Positions 6,580 through 7,393 of a stretch of 7,393 nucleotides of DNA are shown here, piece after piece. Origin of the DNA: Candidatus Bipolaricaulota bacterium (GTDB taxonomy: Bacteria; Bipolaricaulota; Bipolaricaulia; Bipolaricaulales; Bipolaricaulaceae); contig DQVA01000273.1 of assembly GCA_015661965.1 (NCBI GenBank), positions 1-7,393 on the forward strand, written 5' to 3'. The notes beneath the pieces are model-generated. The model saw only the letters and a list, made by a program, of their open reading frames with translations. It was not told where the DNA came from and did not search any database. Both the position numbers and the translations under genes were made by a program. Positions within the stretch are counted from its first letter, which is position 1, and each line of letters starts with the position of its first letter.

Positions 6580-7206
6580 GTGGTGAAGGATTTTCTGCCG
6601 GAGGGTTGGGGGGTACAAGGGGAGCGGGGGATCGCGTTCGTGGTCACCGGCCCCTCCGGGGCGGGCAAGTCCTCGGTCATCGCCGAGGTACTGCGGCGGG
6701 ACGGGCGGCTCACGTTCTCGGTATCGGCCACCACCCGCCCCCGCCGGCCGGAGGAGGTCCATGGCCGGGACTACTACTTCGTGTCGGAGGCGGAGTTCGA
6801 CCGCCTGCTGGCCGCCGGGGAGCTCCTGGAGTGGACGAAGTACCAGGGACACCGCTATGGCACCCCCCGCCGGGAGGTGGTAAGCCGGCTCCAGGCCGGG
6901 AAGGACGTGCTCCTCAACGTGGAGGTACGGGGGGCACTGGCCATCGCCCGGGCTGGCCTGCCATACCCGGTGGTGTTGGTGTTCCTGGTCCCCCCCAGCT
7001 GGGGGGAACTGCGCCGCCGCATCTTGGCCCGGGGCACCGAGTCCCGGGAGGCCCTGGAGGCCCGCCTCCGGATCGCCCGGGAGGAGGTGCGCCATATCCC
7101 GGAATTCCACTACCTGGTGCTGAACGACGAGCTGGAGCGGGCGGTGGCAACCCTTTCGGCGATCATCACCGCCGAGCGAACGCGGTTGGTGCCATGGTCC
7201 AGGTAG
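6580..7206 (+). CDS. gmk: Guanylate kinase
   Basis: A 208-aa protein (E. coli Gmk 207) that phosphorylates GMP to GDP using ATP, in cytosolic purine nucleotide synthesis. The P-loop GPSGAGKSS is at residues 24-32. The GMP-binding stretch SVSATTRPRRPEEVHGRDYYFV follows at about 47-68, with EWTKYQGHRYGTPRREV at about 84-100. The LID-type arginine segment RRRILARGTESREALEARL and the C-terminal FHYLVLNDELERAV complete the domain. The start must be GTG 6580 or 6583: an in-frame TGA at 6574 blocks anything upstream, and the next GTG would cut into the first beta strand. Both codons lie in the right end of the upstream repeat, with GGTGGTGA (6569-6576) as a weak ribosome-binding site. The N-terminal leader before the kinase fold (about 16 aa, MVKDFLPEGWGVQGER) is not typical. 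It overlaps acpS by 13 nt. Confidence 0.95.
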   Translation: MVKDFLPEGWGVQGERGIAFVVTGPSGAGKSSVIAEVLRRDGRLTFSVSATTRPRRPEEVHGRDYYFVSEAEFDRLLAAGELLEWTKYQGHRYGTPRREVVSRLQAGKDVLLNVEVRGALAIARAGLPYPVVLVFLVPPSWGELRRRILARGTESREALEARLRIAREEVRHIPEFHYLVLNDELERAVATLSAIITAERTRLVPWSR

Positions 7207-7393
7207 GGATTGACTTTGTGGAGGTAAGCCGCCTGCGGACACTGGGGGAACGCCGGGGCGAACGGGCCTTAAAAAGGCTTTTTACCCCGCGGGAGCTGGA
7301 CCACGCCTTCCGCGCCCGCTCGCCCCTGTGTTGGCAGCGCCTGGCCGCCAGGTTCGCCGCCAAGGAGGCGTTCATCAAGGCGTTGGGCCGGCC
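7194..7393 (+). CDS. acpS: Holo-[acyl-carrier-protein] synthase, N-terminal part (cut by window end)
   Basis: The frame from ATG 7194 gives 66 residues to the window edge, MVQVGIDFVEVSRLRTL through RLAARFAAKEAFIKALGR. This is the AcpS-type 4'-phosphopantetheinyl transferase, which moves the phosphopantetheine arm from CoA to the serine of acyl carrier protein in fatty acid synthesis. VGIDFVEVSRL carries the Mg-binding Asp (D7). RLFTPREL follows, and FAAKEA carries the second ligand, Glu58, at the same position as in Bacillus subtilis AcpS. Full length should be about 120 aa, so about half is missing. The start overlaps the gmk stop by 13 nt in another frame, suggesting translational coupling; no clear independent ribosome-binding site is visible. 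GCCTTAAAAAGGCTTTTT (7267-7284) resembles a terminator but is inside the coding sequence. Confidence 0.93.
   Translation, partial: MVQVGIDFVEVSRLRTLGERRGERALKRLFTPRELDHAFRARSPLCWQRLAARFAAKEAFIKALGR

Noticed and set aside
6028..7242. 404-codon open frame on the minus strand
   Set aside because: It runs antisense through gmk, the repeat element and yicC. The composition is low-complexity and the middle part is a translation of the repeat.
7267..7284. Terminator-like GCCTT…AAGGC plus T-run
   Set aside because: It lies inside the well-supported acpS coding frame (ALKRLFT); five-base stem only, likely coincidental.

Overview
The window comes from a GC-rich bacterium. The GC-heavy protein genes, stable GC-rich rRNA helices and 23S–5S unit without an adjoining 16S gene resemble thermophilic or deep-branching lineages such as Deinococcus-Thermus, some Chloroflexota or candidate phyla. 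I cannot place it further from sequence alone.

Left to right. (1) Positions 1-283, minus strand: the N-terminal half of an IS200-like / REP-associated Y1 (HUH) transposase. It runs off the window and its expected start codon is broken by an apparent 1-nt deletion. A recognisable element-end motif lies just upstream. (2) Positions 284-432: a spacer with a U-tract immediately after 5S and a possible hairpin. (3) Positions 433-4453, minus strand: a self-contained 23S-5S rRNA transcription unit. It has its own promoter (-35 TTGAAC, 17-nt spacer, -10 TATACT), a 33-bp processing stem bracketing 23S, a very short 23S-5S spacer, and 5S ending in a U-rich terminator tract. No 16S or tRNA lies upstream. 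The 23S gene is interrupted by a group I intron of about 746 nt at E. coli-equivalent position U1951. The intron encodes a single-motif LAGLIDADG homing endonuclease whose stop codon overlaps the ribozyme's P7 3' strand.

(4) Positions 4454-7393, plus strand: a divergent housekeeping cluster consisting of a MEMO1-family (AmmeMemoRadiSam system protein B) protein, yicC, gmk (guanylate kinase) and acpS (holo-ACP synthase, cut by the window end). MEMO1/yicC overlap by 8 nt and gmk/acpS by 13 nt, which suggests translational coupling. Between yicC and gmk sits a non-coding, lower-GC stretch of about 330 nt, bounded by degenerate inverted repeats of the widespread 'ACCACAGAG…' type. Its right end supplies the gmk start codon.

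The most interesting points are the unlinked intron-bearing 23S-5S unit with a strong promoter and a compensated processing stem, the tight packing of the homing-endonuclease ORF into the ribozyme core, the possibly leaderless MEMO1 mRNA, and the repeat element that has become the translation start of an essential gene.
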